Source: WHTK01 sp965197795 (GTDB lineage Bacteria; Chloroflexota; Dehalococcoidia; DSTF01; WHTK01). From it: a stretch of 64,000 nucleotides of DNA. This document shows positions 9,602-18,257 of the stretch, in pieces; position 1 is the first letter of the stretch, and every line of letters starts with the position of its first letter. Location: NCBI GenBank assembly GCA_965197795.1, contig OZ240228.1:1550001-1614000 (forward strand), written 5' to 3'. Both the position numbers and the translations under genes were made by a program. The notes beneath the pieces were generated by a model, which did not search any database, was not told where the DNA came from, and saw nothing but the letters and a program-made list of their open reading frames with translations.

Positions 9602-10879
9602 ATGGCCGAGTCCGCGCAAGGCGCTGAGCTCCTTTCCCGGCTGCACCGGCAACTCAAGCCTGCGGCGCGCGACGCACTCACCGCAATCGAGCAGGCCTGC
9701 GTGGACGAGGGCGCCCGCCTCTATCTGGTGTGCGGCACGCTGCGCGATCTGGTGCTGCAGCGCGAACCACTCGACGTCGACCTCGCTGTCGAGGGTGCAG
9801 ACGCCCCGTCCATAGCTCAACGCGTCGGCAACCAGATCGACGGCCACGTCGTGCTACACCGGCGCTTCGGCACTGCCAAGCTCTCCAGCCGTGACCTCCA
9901 GTTTGATATCGCCGGCACCCGCCGCGAGACCTACCCCCACCCCGGTTCCTTGCCCCAGGTTCAGCCGGCAACGCTGGCCCAGGATCTGACCCGCCGCGAC
10001 TTCGCGATTAACGCCTTCGCCATGCAACTCGCGCCGGAGCCGGGAGACGTCATCGACCCCTTCCGGGCCGTCGACGATCTGCGCGGCGGTCTGATCCGAG
10101 TCCTGCACGAGCGCAGCTTCCAGGATGACGCGACGCGGATGCTGCGGGGCGTCCGTTACGCGACACGCTTCGGTTTCAAGCTGCAGCGCGACACCGAGGC
10201 GCTGCTGCGCCGCGACCTGCCGTATCTCAGACGCGTCAGCGGCCCCCGACTGCGCCGTGACCTGGCGCTCCTGTTTCAAGAGCCGGACGCCGTCGAAAGC
10301 GTCCGGCTGGCGCAGCGCCTCGGCATCCTCGAGGCGATTCATCCGGCACTCGGCCTGCGCGAAGACGTGGCCCGGCGTTGGGCCGACGCGCTGCGCGGGC
10401 GCCACGAAGCCCCGCTGGACGAGACCGGCTTCTGCGTTACCGCCGATCCTCGCGACGAGGGCACCGCGGCCTCTGTAACGAAGTGGCTCCACCTTGCGGG
10501 CCGCGTCGAACGCGCCCTGAATCATCTCGTGCGTCTGCGCGAGCTGTCGTCTAAGCTGACGGAGGCAGCGGCATCACCCGCCGCCGCGGTCGAGCTGCTG
10601 GAGCACCACACGCCGTCCGCTATCTGGGCCTTCTCGATCCTGGACGGCGGCAAGGCCGGTGACGTCTGCCGCGAGTACCTCTCGCGCTGGCGTCACGTGC
10701 GTCCGCTGCTCGACGGCGACGACCTGCTGGCGCTGGGTGTGACGCCAGGCGTCGCGGTGGGCGAGATGCTGAAACAACTGCACAGGGCGCAGCTACAGGT
10801 GAACGGCATGACAAGAGACCAGGAAATCGAGCTCGTCCGCGCCGCGCTTCCCGCTAGAGGTGTAACCCATGCCGACTAG
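9602..10879 (+). CDS. CCA tRNA nucleotidyltransferase / poly(A) polymerase family protein
   Basis: This class II nucleotidyltransferase of 425 residues adds or repairs the 3' CCA of tRNAs, or adds poly(A). The head domain shows CGTLRD (the GGxVRD-like motif) followed by PLDVDLAVEG, whose DVD pair holds the metals, then RRDFAINAFA and the RxxxDD-like segment DDATRMLRGVRYATRFGF typical of the family. A helical C-terminal half follows. Sequence alone does not separate CCA-adding from poly(A)-adding enzymes. It is divergent from rnc across 280 bases. Confidence 0.9.
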   Translation: MAESAQGAELLSRLHRQLKPAARDALTAIEQACVDEGARLYLVCGTLRDLVLQREPLDVDLAVEGADAPSIAQRVGNQIDGHVVLHRRFGTAKLSSRDLQFDIAGTRRETYPHPGSLPQVQPATLAQDLTRRDFAINAFAMQLAPEPGDVIDPFRAVDDLRGGLIRVLHERSFQDDATRMLRGVRYATRFGFKLQRDTEALLRRDLPYLRRVSGPRLRRDLALLFQEPDAVESVRLAQRLGILEAIHPALGLREDVARRWADALRGRHEAPLDETGFCVTADPRDEGTAASVTKWLHLAGRVERALNHLVRLRELSSKLTEAAASPAAAVELLEHHTPSAIWAFSILDGGKAGDVCREYLSRWRHVRPLLDGDDLLALGVTPGVAVGEMLKQLHRAQLQVNGMTRDQEIELVRAALPARGVTHAD

Positions 10880-11195
10880 GAAGCGCCGGGACAAGGAGCC
10901 ACCGCGCGACTTCGACTTCTTCCGTTACGAGGTCTGGTTCGCTATCGCAATCGGCTCACTGATCGCAATCGTGCTCTCGCTGTTCGTCTGGCCTGTCGTG
11001 CTGCTCGTCTCGACTCTCGGCGTCTCCTGGGGTTTGACGCACCTGCTCGGGCGCTGGATGTTGCGCGGCCGGCTCGATCGCCGTCAGCGGCGCGAAAACG
11101 AGGATGAGCAGGAACGGCGCGCCCTCGCCAACCGCGAAGCCGCCTCGTTGGGCAACGAGCAGGCCTCACGGCGTCGTCACCGCCGCCGCCGCTAA
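10869..11195 (+). CDS. Small membrane protein, two helices with basic tail
   Basis: The 108-residue product begins with charged residues (PTRKRRDKEPPRDFDFF), then has two adjacent hydrophobic helices (about residues 23-60) and ends in a very basic, glutamate-rich tail finishing RRRHRRRR. It overlaps the end of the CCA-enzyme gene by 11 bases and has AGAGGTG upstream of its ATG, so translation is probably coupled. No family was recognised; the basic tail may contact nucleic acid or ribosomes, which is speculative. Confidence 0.65.
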   Translation: MPTRKRRDKEPPRDFDFFRYEVWFAIAIGSLIAIVLSLFVWPVVLLVSTLGVSWGLTHLLGRWMLRGRLDRRQRRENEDEQERRALANREAASLGNEQASRRRHRRRR

Positions 11196-11689
11196 TGAAG
11201 TCGGAGCCGTCTGGATCCTTTTGTCTTATCGTCTTGATCCAACTCGTCATTTAACTCGAAAAAGTCCATTGAGGGCAGGCGCCTAATCACTTCGAACGCG
11301 GCAATTGCAACGCGCTCCAAACTTTCCACCCAGAAAAGTAGGCTCACGAAAAACAACGCGATTATTGGCGGAAGAGTTAATAGCGTGAGAACTATGTCCC
11401 CAGTGCTTCCTCCTGGTGCCCCTTTTCCGAGGACAAGAATATAGGCGCCCCAACTGAGTAGCGCTGGGACGAGGATCGCAATCCCCATCATTACCAACGC
11501 TGAAACGGCTAGAAGTATCCAGCGAGTTGGAATAAGGGCGAAGGAGACTGGCCTTGCCGTTAACCTCACTAAATCACCCGCGTCCGCTAGCTTGTTAGCT
11601 ATGACTGCTGAGAGAAGATGGCGGCTCTTGAAGCGCCCCTTTTCATCAAACACTAAATAACGCCTTCCAGTTTGTTTCCGACATGTCAA
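11192..11689 (-). CDS. Hypothetical membrane protein (accessory)
   Basis: The product has about 165 residues from a TTG at 11689, whose TTGA overlaps the stop of the upstream frame and follows a GGGATGG ribosome site; an ATG at 11725 is an alternative. Two or three hydrophobic segments (one near ILLAVSALVMMGIAILVPAL) are followed by an acidic C-terminus. Its codon use and lower GC differ from the neighbours, which suggests acquired DNA. No family was recognised. Confidence 0.5.
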   Translation of the reverse strand: MTCRKQTGRRYLVFDEKGRFKSRHLLSAVIANKLADAGDLVRLTARPVSFALIPTRWILLAVSALVMMGIAILVPALLSWGAYILVLGKGAPGGSTGDIVLTLLTLPPIIALFFVSLLFWVESLERVAIAAFEVIRRLPSMDFFELNDELDQDDKTKGSRRLRLH

Positions 11690-11981
11690 CCATCCCGCCC
11701 CGCATACAACCAGATTAGCACGCATGTGCCTACCACGAATACGAATGCCTCGCCAATTAGGAACCCTCCGAAGTTCTGGTCTGTCCCAAGAACGAAGCTA
11801 GCTATCACACCCCCACCAATCAAGGTCCCGAATGTGATACCGAGCAGTCCTCTGGCCTCCTTCGCAGTGATAGGGTGTTGTTTACCACCAGCCCTCGGGT
11901 GAGGCTGAATGAGACGGCAAGCGCGACGGTACCTACGATTGCGCCAGCTGCGATCGAACCCGCAAAAGGGACGTAATGCAT
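11686..11981 (-). pseudogene. Frameshifted two-helix membrane protein
   Basis: The ATG at 11981 opens a frame encoding one transmembrane helix (MHYVPFAGSIAAGAIVGTV). Around 11885 the sensible reading moves to the -1 frame, which encodes KQHPITAKEARGLLGITFG, two more hydrophobic stretches and a stop at 11686-11688 overlapping the next gene's TTG start. Either a frameshift mutation or sequence error splits one small protein, or only the second frame is real with a non-standard start. No homologue was recognised. Confidence 0.4.
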
Positions 11982-12045
11982 GCTGAGGCGACAGTCTACC
12001 GAAAGATACATCCTAAGGTCTATCTCGTACGTTTATCTCGAATGG

Positions 12046-13410
12046 TTATGTTGCGTGCACGCTGAACCGGTACAGGATCGCCGCGATGTGCTTCGTGCCG
12101 CGGCGGAAGTCCTCGATGCGTATATGCTCGTCCGGCGCGTGGTCACGGCCGCCGACGTAGTTGATCCCCGCCATCACCGTCGGCAGGTTGAGGTCGTGCA
12201 CGAAGTGATACATCGGACCCGTGGCCGCCATACTCGGCACGATGTACGCCTCACGCCCGTAGACGTCGCGGGCCGCCGTCTGCGCTATGTCGACGAACGG
12301 ATCGTCCATGGCGCTGCGGGCCGGCTTCTCCATCGACGAGCGCTGGATCTGCACGTCCTCGAAACCGAGCCGATCGAGGTGCGTCCGTAGCTTGGCGATG
12401 ATGTCCTCCGGGTCCTGCTGATCCACGAGCCGAAAGTCGAGTTTCGCCGAGGCGCGCGCCGGCAACACCGTCTTCGTGCCCTCGCCCTGGTAGCCCGAGG
12501 TCAGGCCGTTGATCGTCGCCGTCGGCTCGAAGATGTGCCGCCGTCGGTAGTCGACGTCTTTCACGCCGAGCACTGCGGCGTGCAGCCCGAGGCTGGCAAG
12601 GAACTCCGTGCCCTCGTCCGGCAGGATACGCAGCGTCGCCAGCTCTTCCTCGGTCGGGTCCTTTACGTCGTCGTAGAAGCCGTCGATCAAAATGCGCTCG
12701 TCCGGCGCCTTGATCCCCGCCAGTGCCCACGCCAGGCGCCACGCCGGGTTGGGCACGACGGTGCCGAAGGACGAATGCACGTCGCGGTTCGCGCCGCCGA
12801 CGCTGAGGTCGACGCAGAGCAGACCCTTGGCGCCCAGCATCAGCGTCGGGCTGCCGTCCCACAGCGCGTAGCCCCACTCCCAAACGCAGGCGTCTGCCGC
12901 CAGCAAGTCGCGGTGCCGATGCACGAACGGCGCGATCTGGGGGCTGCCGATCTCCTCGTCACCCTCGATGCAGAACTTGATCTGGCACGGCAGCTCGCCG
13001 AAGACCTGCTTCAGCGCCCGGATCGCCAGCATGCGCGAGACGATGTTGCCCTTGTCGTCCGAGACGCCGCGCCCATAGAGCTCGTCGCCGCGGCGCTGCG
13101 GCTCGAACGGAGCGGAGGTCCACTCGTCCAGCGGATCAGGCGGCTGGACGTCGTAGTGGTTGTAGAACAACAAGCGCCGCGGGCTCTTGCCGGCGTGCTC
13201 GGCGTAGACCACCGGGAACGCACCGTCCTGCTTCGGCAGTACCTGGGCGGTGAGCCCTTCCGCTTCAAGCAGACGCACCGTGTGCTGCGCCGTCTCCTCG
13301 ATAGCACTGCCGTGGGCGCTGACGGTCGGCAGCTTGCAGTACTCGACCACGTCCTCCAGCGCGCGTTCCAGGTTGTCGTCTATGTAGCGAAAAACGTCCT
13401 CGAGGCTCAC
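12046..13410 (-). CDS. M20 family metallopeptidase (dipeptidase)
   Basis: This zinc-dependent amino- or dipeptidase has 454 residues with a GTG start at 13410. The catalytic block LLFYNHYDVQPP (metal-binding H, catalytic D) is followed by YGRGVSDDKGN (bridging D), CIEGDEEIGS (catalytic and metal-binding E-E) and a later insertion (dimerisation) domain with TINGLTSGYQGEGTKTVLP. The match is to the cytosolic nonspecific dipeptidase branch of M20. It is the last gene of the minus-strand run that begins with the G5/3D protein; its substrate cannot be read from the sequence. Confidence 0.93.
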   Translation of the reverse strand: MSLEDVFRYIDDNLERALEDVVEYCKLPTVSAHGSAIEETAQHTVRLLEAEGLTAQVLPKQDGAFPVVYAEHAGKSPRRLLFYNHYDVQPPDPLDEWTSAPFEPQRRGDELYGRGVSDDKGNIVSRMLAIRALKQVFGELPCQIKFCIEGDEEIGSPQIAPFVHRHRDLLAADACVWEWGYALWDGSPTLMLGAKGLLCVDLSVGGANRDVHSSFGTVVPNPAWRLAWALAGIKAPDERILIDGFYDDVKDPTEEELATLRILPDEGTEFLASLGLHAAVLGVKDVDYRRRHIFEPTATINGLTSGYQGEGTKTVLPARASAKLDFRLVDQQDPEDIIAKLRTHLDRLGFEDVQIQRSSMEKPARSAMDDPFVDIAQTAARDVYGREAYIVPSMAATGPMYHFVHDLNLPTVMAGINYVGGRDHAPDEHIRIEDFRRGTKHIAAILYRFSVHAT

Positions 13411-13450
13411 GCAGGCATCATGGCAGACACATCGGTGCTTGTCGCCTACC

Positions 13451-13951
13451 TTACTCGCTATCTCGCAGCATCCAGATGCCCCGCACCGGCTCAGGCGAAA
13501 GCCCGACGAGCGCGCCGGGCGAATTCGGCGTCGTCAGCGGCCGGAAGCCCAGGCGCAGCCAGAAATACACCGCCAGCCCGCGGCCATCGGGTACCGGTGC
13601 GTACACCTTCGAGACACCCTCGCTCCTGAGCTCGGCGTCCAGCGCCAGTCCAGCCTCGCCGCCAAGACCGCGGAACCGCCTCTTAGGCTCGATGGCCAGA
13701 AAGGGTACGGTGGCGCTATGCGCGCTGGGCACGTCCCGCAGGACGACGGCCACGCCGATCGCGATGCCTTGCGAGTCGCTGATCAGCACCCCGTTTCCGC
13801 CCGCCACCGCGGCTTCGACGTCGAATGGCGACCACTCCGACGCGAGCGCCGTCTCGAGCCACGGCATGCCTGTGAGCTCGCCTTCGGTCAGCGGGCCGAG
13901 GCGTACCCTTGACGCTTCAATCGTGTTGCCTGCGGGGAGGCTCCCTGTCAT
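13451..13951 (-). CDS. GNAT-family N-acetyltransferase
   Basis: The 166-residue protein has the GNAT pattern: a central beta segment (VPFLAIEPKRRFRGLGGEAGLALDAEL) with the acetyl-CoA pyrophosphate loop RRFRGLGG, followed by YFWLRLGFRPL, a typical motif B ending. The acceptor substrate is unknown. It lies between the DinG-like helicase and the M20 peptidase, and interspersed repeats adjoin its start at 13960-14060. Confidence 0.75.
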   Translation of the reverse strand: MTGSLPAGNTIEASRVRLGPLTEGELTGMPWLETALASEWSPFDVEAAVAGGNGVLISDSQGIAIGVAVVLRDVPSAHSATVPFLAIEPKRRFRGLGGEAGLALDAELRSEGVSKVYAPVPDGRGLAVYFWLRLGFRPLTTPNSPGALVGLSPEPVRGIWMLRDSE

Positions 13952-13959
13952 GATTCGCG

Positions 13960-14060
13960 CCCTTCGACAAGCTCAGGACGAACGGCAGGCAGAGCGACTC
14001 GTCGCCTGAACCCGTTCATGGTGAGCCTGTCGAACCCGTTCATGGTGAGCCTGTCGAACC
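13960..14060. repeat. Interspersed repeat: one inverted and two tandem 25-base units
   Basis: A 26-base unit at 13960-13985 (starting CCCTTCGACAAGCTCAGG) is followed by two inverse copies at 14012-14036 and 14036-14060 (CCGTTCATGGTGAGCCTG..), repeated with a 24-base period. This resembles the CTTCGACAAGCTCAGG intergenic repeat scattered through many bacterial genomes. The last copy supplies the stop codon of the DinG-like gene. Confidence 0.8.
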
Positions 14061-16862
14061 ATGCTGCGTCAGCCATGCTTCGACCGCTCCCGCGACCTCG
14101 CGCGAAGCCAGGTCTCTCAGGGTGCAGCGCGGCAGCGAACGCAGGAAGGTGTCGCCGTAGGCCCGCGCCCGCAAACGCCGGTCGAGCACCAGCAGGACGC
14201 CACGGTCGGTCTTACTGCGGATTAGCCGGCCGAAGCCCTGGCGGAAGCGCAGGATTGCGTTCGGTACCGCGTACTGCTCGAAGGGCTCGTCGTACAGCGC
14301 CGACCGGGCCTGGTAGATTGGGTCGGACGGCACTGCGAACGGCAGACGGGCGATGACCAGCAAGGACAACGCTTCGCCGATCACGTCCACGCCTTCCCAG
14401 AACGAGGCCGTGCCCAGCAACACGGTGCGCGGGTTCTCGCGCAAAGCAGTCAGCATCTGCCGCGGCGATCCATCGATGCCGTGGCCGAGCACCAGGATTC
14501 CTTCGGCTTCCAACGGCGCCTTGATCGCCTCGTAGACACCGTTCAGCGCCCCGTAAGACGTGAACAGCACCAGCGCCCGTCCCTGGCTGGCGCGAAAGGT
14601 CTCGATCAGAAGCTCACCGACGCTGGCGACGAATTCACCGTGGTTCGGGTCCGGCAGGTCGGCGGGCAGCGCGATCATCGTCGACGCCTCGAAATCGAAG
14701 GGCGAGCCGAGCAGCAGTTCATCCGCGTCGTCGATGCCGACGCGCTCGCGCAAGAAATCGAAGCGGTCGTCGGTGCTCAGCGTGGCGCTGGTCAGGATCA
14801 CGCTGTCCTTCGTCTCGAAAAGCTCTCGCCGCAGAACCTCGGCCACCTCCAGCGGCGCCGTGTGCAGCGCTACGTCACCAGAGCGCCGCTCACGTTCCAG
14901 CCAGCAGATCAGCGAAGCGTCTTCCTCCAGCAAGGCGTGCGACCAACCAAACTGCAGCTCAGCTCCCATCTGGCAGAGGTCTGCCGTTTCCGACGCGATT
15001 GCGTCCTGTTCCAGCAGGCCTTGATCGCCCAGCTCGAGCATGCCGCGCACGTCCTGCAGCAACGCCATCAGGTCGGTCATCGCCGCGTCCAGGTTCTCAG
15101 CCGATATCTCGAGGTCCGACCAGACCCGTTGCACCCGCGTCGATCGAGTCACGAGCAAGCGCCCGTCGCCCGCATCACGATCGTCCGGGCCGCATTCGGC
15201 CAGCACCCGTCCCAGCAAGCCGTACGGCTCGCTCAGCCTGGCGCGCACTCGTGCCGTCGCGGTCACAAGCGAGGCGGAGACGCCCGCCATGTACGCCCCC
15301 GGCGCCAGCAGGTCCCCGGCGCCGCCACGCGACGCCTCGTTGATCGAGCCGGCCAGGCCTGACGCCCTCTCGCCGGTCCGGCGTCCGATGCGGTCCAGGA
15401 AGTCGTTGAAGTCGGCCTCCGTGGCCGAGAAGGCGAGTCGCGAGGTCGCTTCGTCCTCCAGATTGTGTGCTTCGTCGATGATCAGGCGCTGATAGGGCGG
15501 TATCACGTGCCCGCTGGTCGCGATGTCCGAAAGAAGCAGCGCGTGGTTAACCACGAGCACGTGAGCGGCGTCGGCCCGCTTGCGTGCGCGATACAGGAAG
15601 CAGGTCCCGTTCTTCACGAACGGGCAGGCCGTCTGCAGGCAGGCCGTGTTCTCAGCCGTCATTCGCGACCAGGCGCCGTCCAGGTTGGAATGCAGGTTCA
15701 GCTCTGCCCGGTCGCCCGTTTGGGTCCGTTGCAGCCAGACCAGCAGCCGCGCCATGAGCCGCGCCTCGTCCTTGTCGGCGGGGGCGGCGTGTCGCAGCGC
15801 CGACCAGCGCTGCAAACAGAGGTAGTTGCGCCGTCCCTTTAGCGACGCGACGCGAAGCGGCTCCGATTCGACGCCCGCGAGCAGCTCCTTGACCGCCGGC
15901 AGATCCTTTTCGATCAATTGCTCCTGCAGCCCGATAGTATCGGTGGAAATGACGACGCGTTCACCGCTTCGGATTGCCTGTAGCGCGGCGGGCAGCAGAT
16001 ACGCCAGCGATTTGCCGGTGCCCGTCCCTGCCTCCACGAGCAGGTGGTTGCCCTGGGTCAGCGCCCGGTTTACCGCTACGGCCATCTTCTCCTGCTCCGG
16101 CCGCTGCTCGAAGTCTGCGAAGTGCCGCGAAAGCCCCCCGGCCTGCCGCAGCAACTCGATGACCTCAGCTTCCTGCACCGCGCCGCTGCCGCCACCGCTG
16201 AGCGGCTTGCCGGGCTCCTCGGGCATGGTCAGCAGCTGGGATACCAATCCCGATTCCGCCTCGATGCCCGCGGGCCGTTCCTCCAGGACTTCGGCCGCCA
16301 GCGAAGCCAGCGGCCACTCAGCGGCTGTCGCGAGCCGTTGTACTTCGTCAAGCAGCCAGGTAGGAAGCTCGGCGAGTCGGCGGCGCAGGGCCAGAAACAC
16401 GGAACGGGTCGCGTCGGCGTCTGCATAAGCGCGATGCCGCACCGGGAAGTCGACTTCGAGATGCTCCGCGATGCCGCGCAAGCTGTAATCGTGCAGACCT
16501 GCGAGCAGCAGTTGAGCCAGGTCGTGCGTGTCGTACTGCGCGCCGGGTACCCAGACGCCGGCGCGCGCCAGGAACGTCGTATCAAACTCGATATTCTGGC
16601 CCACGACAGGGCTGTCGCCGACAAACGCTGCAATCTCGGACGCCACAGCAGCGAAGTGCGACGCGTGCGTCAACTCGGCGGCCTGAATGCCAGTCAATCG
16701 CTCCACGCGGTACGGCGGCGGGTGGACCGGCTGGACCAGCGTGCGGTACTCATCGAGCACGCCTTGGCAGTCGAAGGCGATCGCCGCGACCTCGATGATC
16801 TCGTCGCTCTCCGGGTCAAGCCCTGTGGTCTCGGTGTCGATGGCGACGTAGCGGGTTGTCAC
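14040..16862 (-). CDS. DnaQ-like 3'-5' exonuclease fused to DinG/XPD-type helicase
   Basis: The 940-residue protein joins an N-terminal DEDDh exonuclease (residues 1-165: AIDTETTG with D9 and E11; HRAYADAD with H143 and D147) to a superfamily 2 DinG-type helicase. The helicase has Walker A AGTGTGKS (278-285), a candidate 4Fe-4S cluster (C349, C408, C413, C421) and DEAH (463-466), with C-terminal LGTASFWEGVDV and the RFRQGFGRLIRS motif VI. Such proteins unwind structured DNA or RNA-DNA hybrids in repair. The final codons and stop (STGSP*) lie inside an interspersed repeat, so the C-terminus was probably altered by repeat insertion. Confidence 0.93.
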   Translation of the reverse strand: MTTRYVAIDTETTGLDPESDEIIEVAAIAFDCQGVLDEYRTLVQPVHPPPYRVERLTGIQAAELTHASHFAAVASEIAAFVGDSPVVGQNIEFDTTFLARAGVWVPGAQYDTHDLAQLLLAGLHDYSLRGIAEHLEVDFPVRHRAYADADATRSVFLALRRRLAELPTWLLDEVQRLATAAEWPLASLAAEVLEERPAGIEAESGLVSQLLTMPEEPGKPLSGGGSGAVQEAEVIELLRQAGGLSRHFADFEQRPEQEKMAVAVNRALTQGNHLLVEAGTGTGKSLAYLLPAALQAIRSGERVVISTDTIGLQEQLIEKDLPAVKELLAGVESEPLRVASLKGRRNYLCLQRWSALRHAAPADKDEARLMARLLVWLQRTQTGDRAELNLHSNLDGAWSRMTAENTACLQTACPFVKNGTCFLYRARKRADAAHVLVVNHALLLSDIATSGHVIPPYQRLIIDEAHNLEDEATSRLAFSATEADFNDFLDRIGRRTGERASGLAGSINEASRGGAGDLLAPGAYMAGVSASLVTATARVRARLSEPYGLLGRVLAECGPDDRDAGDGRLLVTRSTRVQRVWSDLEISAENLDAAMTDLMALLQDVRGMLELGDQGLLEQDAIASETADLCQMGAELQFGWSHALLEEDASLICWLERERRSGDVALHTAPLEVAEVLRRELFETKDSVILTSATLSTDDRFDFLRERVGIDDADELLLGSPFDFEASTMIALPADLPDPNHGEFVASVGELLIETFRASQGRALVLFTSYGALNGVYEAIKAPLEAEGILVLGHGIDGSPRQMLTALRENPRTVLLGTASFWEGVDVIGEALSLLVIARLPFAVPSDPIYQARSALYDEPFEQYAVPNAILRFRQGFGRLIRSKTDRGVLLVLDRRLRARAYGDTFLRSLPRCTLRDLASREVAGAVEAWLTQHGSTGSP

Positions 16863-16936
16863 CGTGCCTCCGGGGGTGTCGAACAGATGCGCGGATCGTA
16901 CAGGAACCGGTCAGCACGGACAAGGAACCCGAGTCG

Positions 16937-17362
16937 CTAGGAGTCGAACGAGCTCCATTGCGCCAGGTACGGCGTGAGCCAGCCGAAGACCAGGATCGCC
17001 AGCAGGATGCCAGGCAGAGTGACGCGTCTTAGCGACGGCAGCAGCACGACCAGCGGCGCCCCCAGCGCCACGAACATCCCGGCGACGAACAACGTGTACT
17101 GTGCGTTGAGGCTCCCCAGTGCCTCGCCGGCGCCCCGCATTCCCAGCAGGACGAGTCCGAGGAGCAACCCCACGCCGGTCCAGAACAGCGCCAGCGCGCC
17201 GTGCAGGATCAGGCTCATCGAGACCGCGCTGGCACCCTCGGGCAAGAGTCGCGCCATCAAAGCGCTCTCCATCCGCAGCCTGACCAGCCAGACCGACAGC
17301 AGCGGCGTCGTAATCACGGCCATGGCGTAGCCGGTCACGAAACCCGCGAACACCTCGGCCAC
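16937..17362 (-). CDS. Hypothetical four-helix membrane protein
   Basis: I chose the GTG at 17362, one base after the ispE stop codon, giving 141 residues; a longer frame would run back through ispE. Four hydrophobic helices alternate with short loops (for example ILHGALALFWTGVGLLLGLV), ending in PYLAQWSSFDS. No family was recognised. Its position directly behind ispE and before the DinG-like gene suggests co-transcription only. Confidence 0.65.
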   Translation of the reverse strand: MAEVFAGFVTGYAMAVITTPLLSVWLVRLRMESALMARLLPEGASAVSMSLILHGALALFWTGVGLLLGLVLLGMRGAGEALGSLNAQYTLFVAGMFVALGAPLVVLLPSLRRVTLPGILLAILVFGWLTPYLAQWSSFDS

Positions 17363-17363
17363 G

Positions 17364-18257
17364 CTAGCGCTCCAGCATGGCGACAGAAGCCCTGCGGCCC
17401 AACGTGCGGCAGGCGACCGCCCGCACGCTCCAGTCGCGCTCGAGCTCCTGTAGCAGCGGCGGCGGCAGGGCACCGACGGCGGCCGGTGTGAAGAATCCGG
17501 GACCGCTGCCTGCGGCGAACACTGCGAGGTTCTGCTCGCGACACAGCGCCATCGCCGAAGCTACCTGCGGCGCCAGCTCACCGACGTGCCGGTCGAAGGC
17601 GTTGTACAGGTCGTGCTGCCTCAGCGGCAGGCTGCGGCGCAGGCTCTCGGCCGCCAGCCGCGCCTTGCGGCCATCCGTGAAATCAGCCGGGCTCAGCATG
17701 CCGTACATCTGCCGCGTCTTGTCCTCCAGCTGCATGCTGGTCATGAATAGCGTCAGGTCCAGTGCCTCGACGTCCGGCAGCGGCTCAATCAGTTCACCTC
17801 GCCCGCCGGCGACCGCTGTGCCGCCGTGCAAGAAAAACGTCACGTCCGAGCCTACTGCCGCCGCTACCTCACCCAGCGCTTCTGGCGCCAGGTCCAGGTT
17901 CCAAAGCCGATTCAAACCGCGCAGGACGGCCGCCGCATCAGTGCTGCCGCCGCCCAGCCCCATGCCAGCCGGGATCTGCTTCTCCAGCTCGATGCGTACG
18001 CCCAGGCTGGGATTTCCGGCCGCCTCGGCCAGCGCGTGCGCCGCGCCGAACGCCAGGTTGCGTGGGCCTTCCAGCGGCACACCGCTGCGCGCCTCACCTG
18101 ATACGTCTATCTCGATCGACGAGGCCGGCTCCAGACGCACCGTATCCGCCAGGTCGATAGTCTGCATGACGGAAGCGATGTCGTGGTATCCGTCCACGCG
18201 CTGCCCCGTCACTTCGAGCACGAAATTCAGCTTCGCGGGTGCGATCAGCTCCAGCAT
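17364..18257 (-). CDS. ispE: 4-diphosphocytidyl-2-C-methyl-D-erythritol kinase
   Basis: IspE phosphorylates CDP-methylerythritol in the MEP isoprenoid pathway. The start at 18257 (MLELIAPAKLNFVLEV) overlaps the rsmA stop as TGATG and gives 297 residues, the normal length. GHMP-kinase motifs are present: the N-terminal PAKLN, GYHDIASVMQTI, the ATP loop IPAGMGLGGGSTDAAA, and a C-terminal FAAGSGPGFF. The rsmA-ispE order is widespread in bacteria. It shows the cell uses the MEP route. Confidence 0.95.
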   Translation of the reverse strand: MLELIAPAKLNFVLEVTGQRVDGYHDIASVMQTIDLADTVRLEPASSIEIDVSGEARSGVPLEGPRNLAFGAAHALAEAAGNPSLGVRIELEKQIPAGMGLGGGSTDAAAVLRGLNRLWNLDLAPEALGEVAAAVGSDVTFFLHGGTAVAGGRGELIEPLPDVEALDLTLFMTSMQLEDKTRQMYGMLSPADFTDGRKARLAAESLRRSLPLRQHDLYNAFDRHVGELAPQVASAMALCREQNLAVFAAGSGPGFFTPAAVGALPPPLLQELERDWSVRAVACRTLGRRASVAMLER

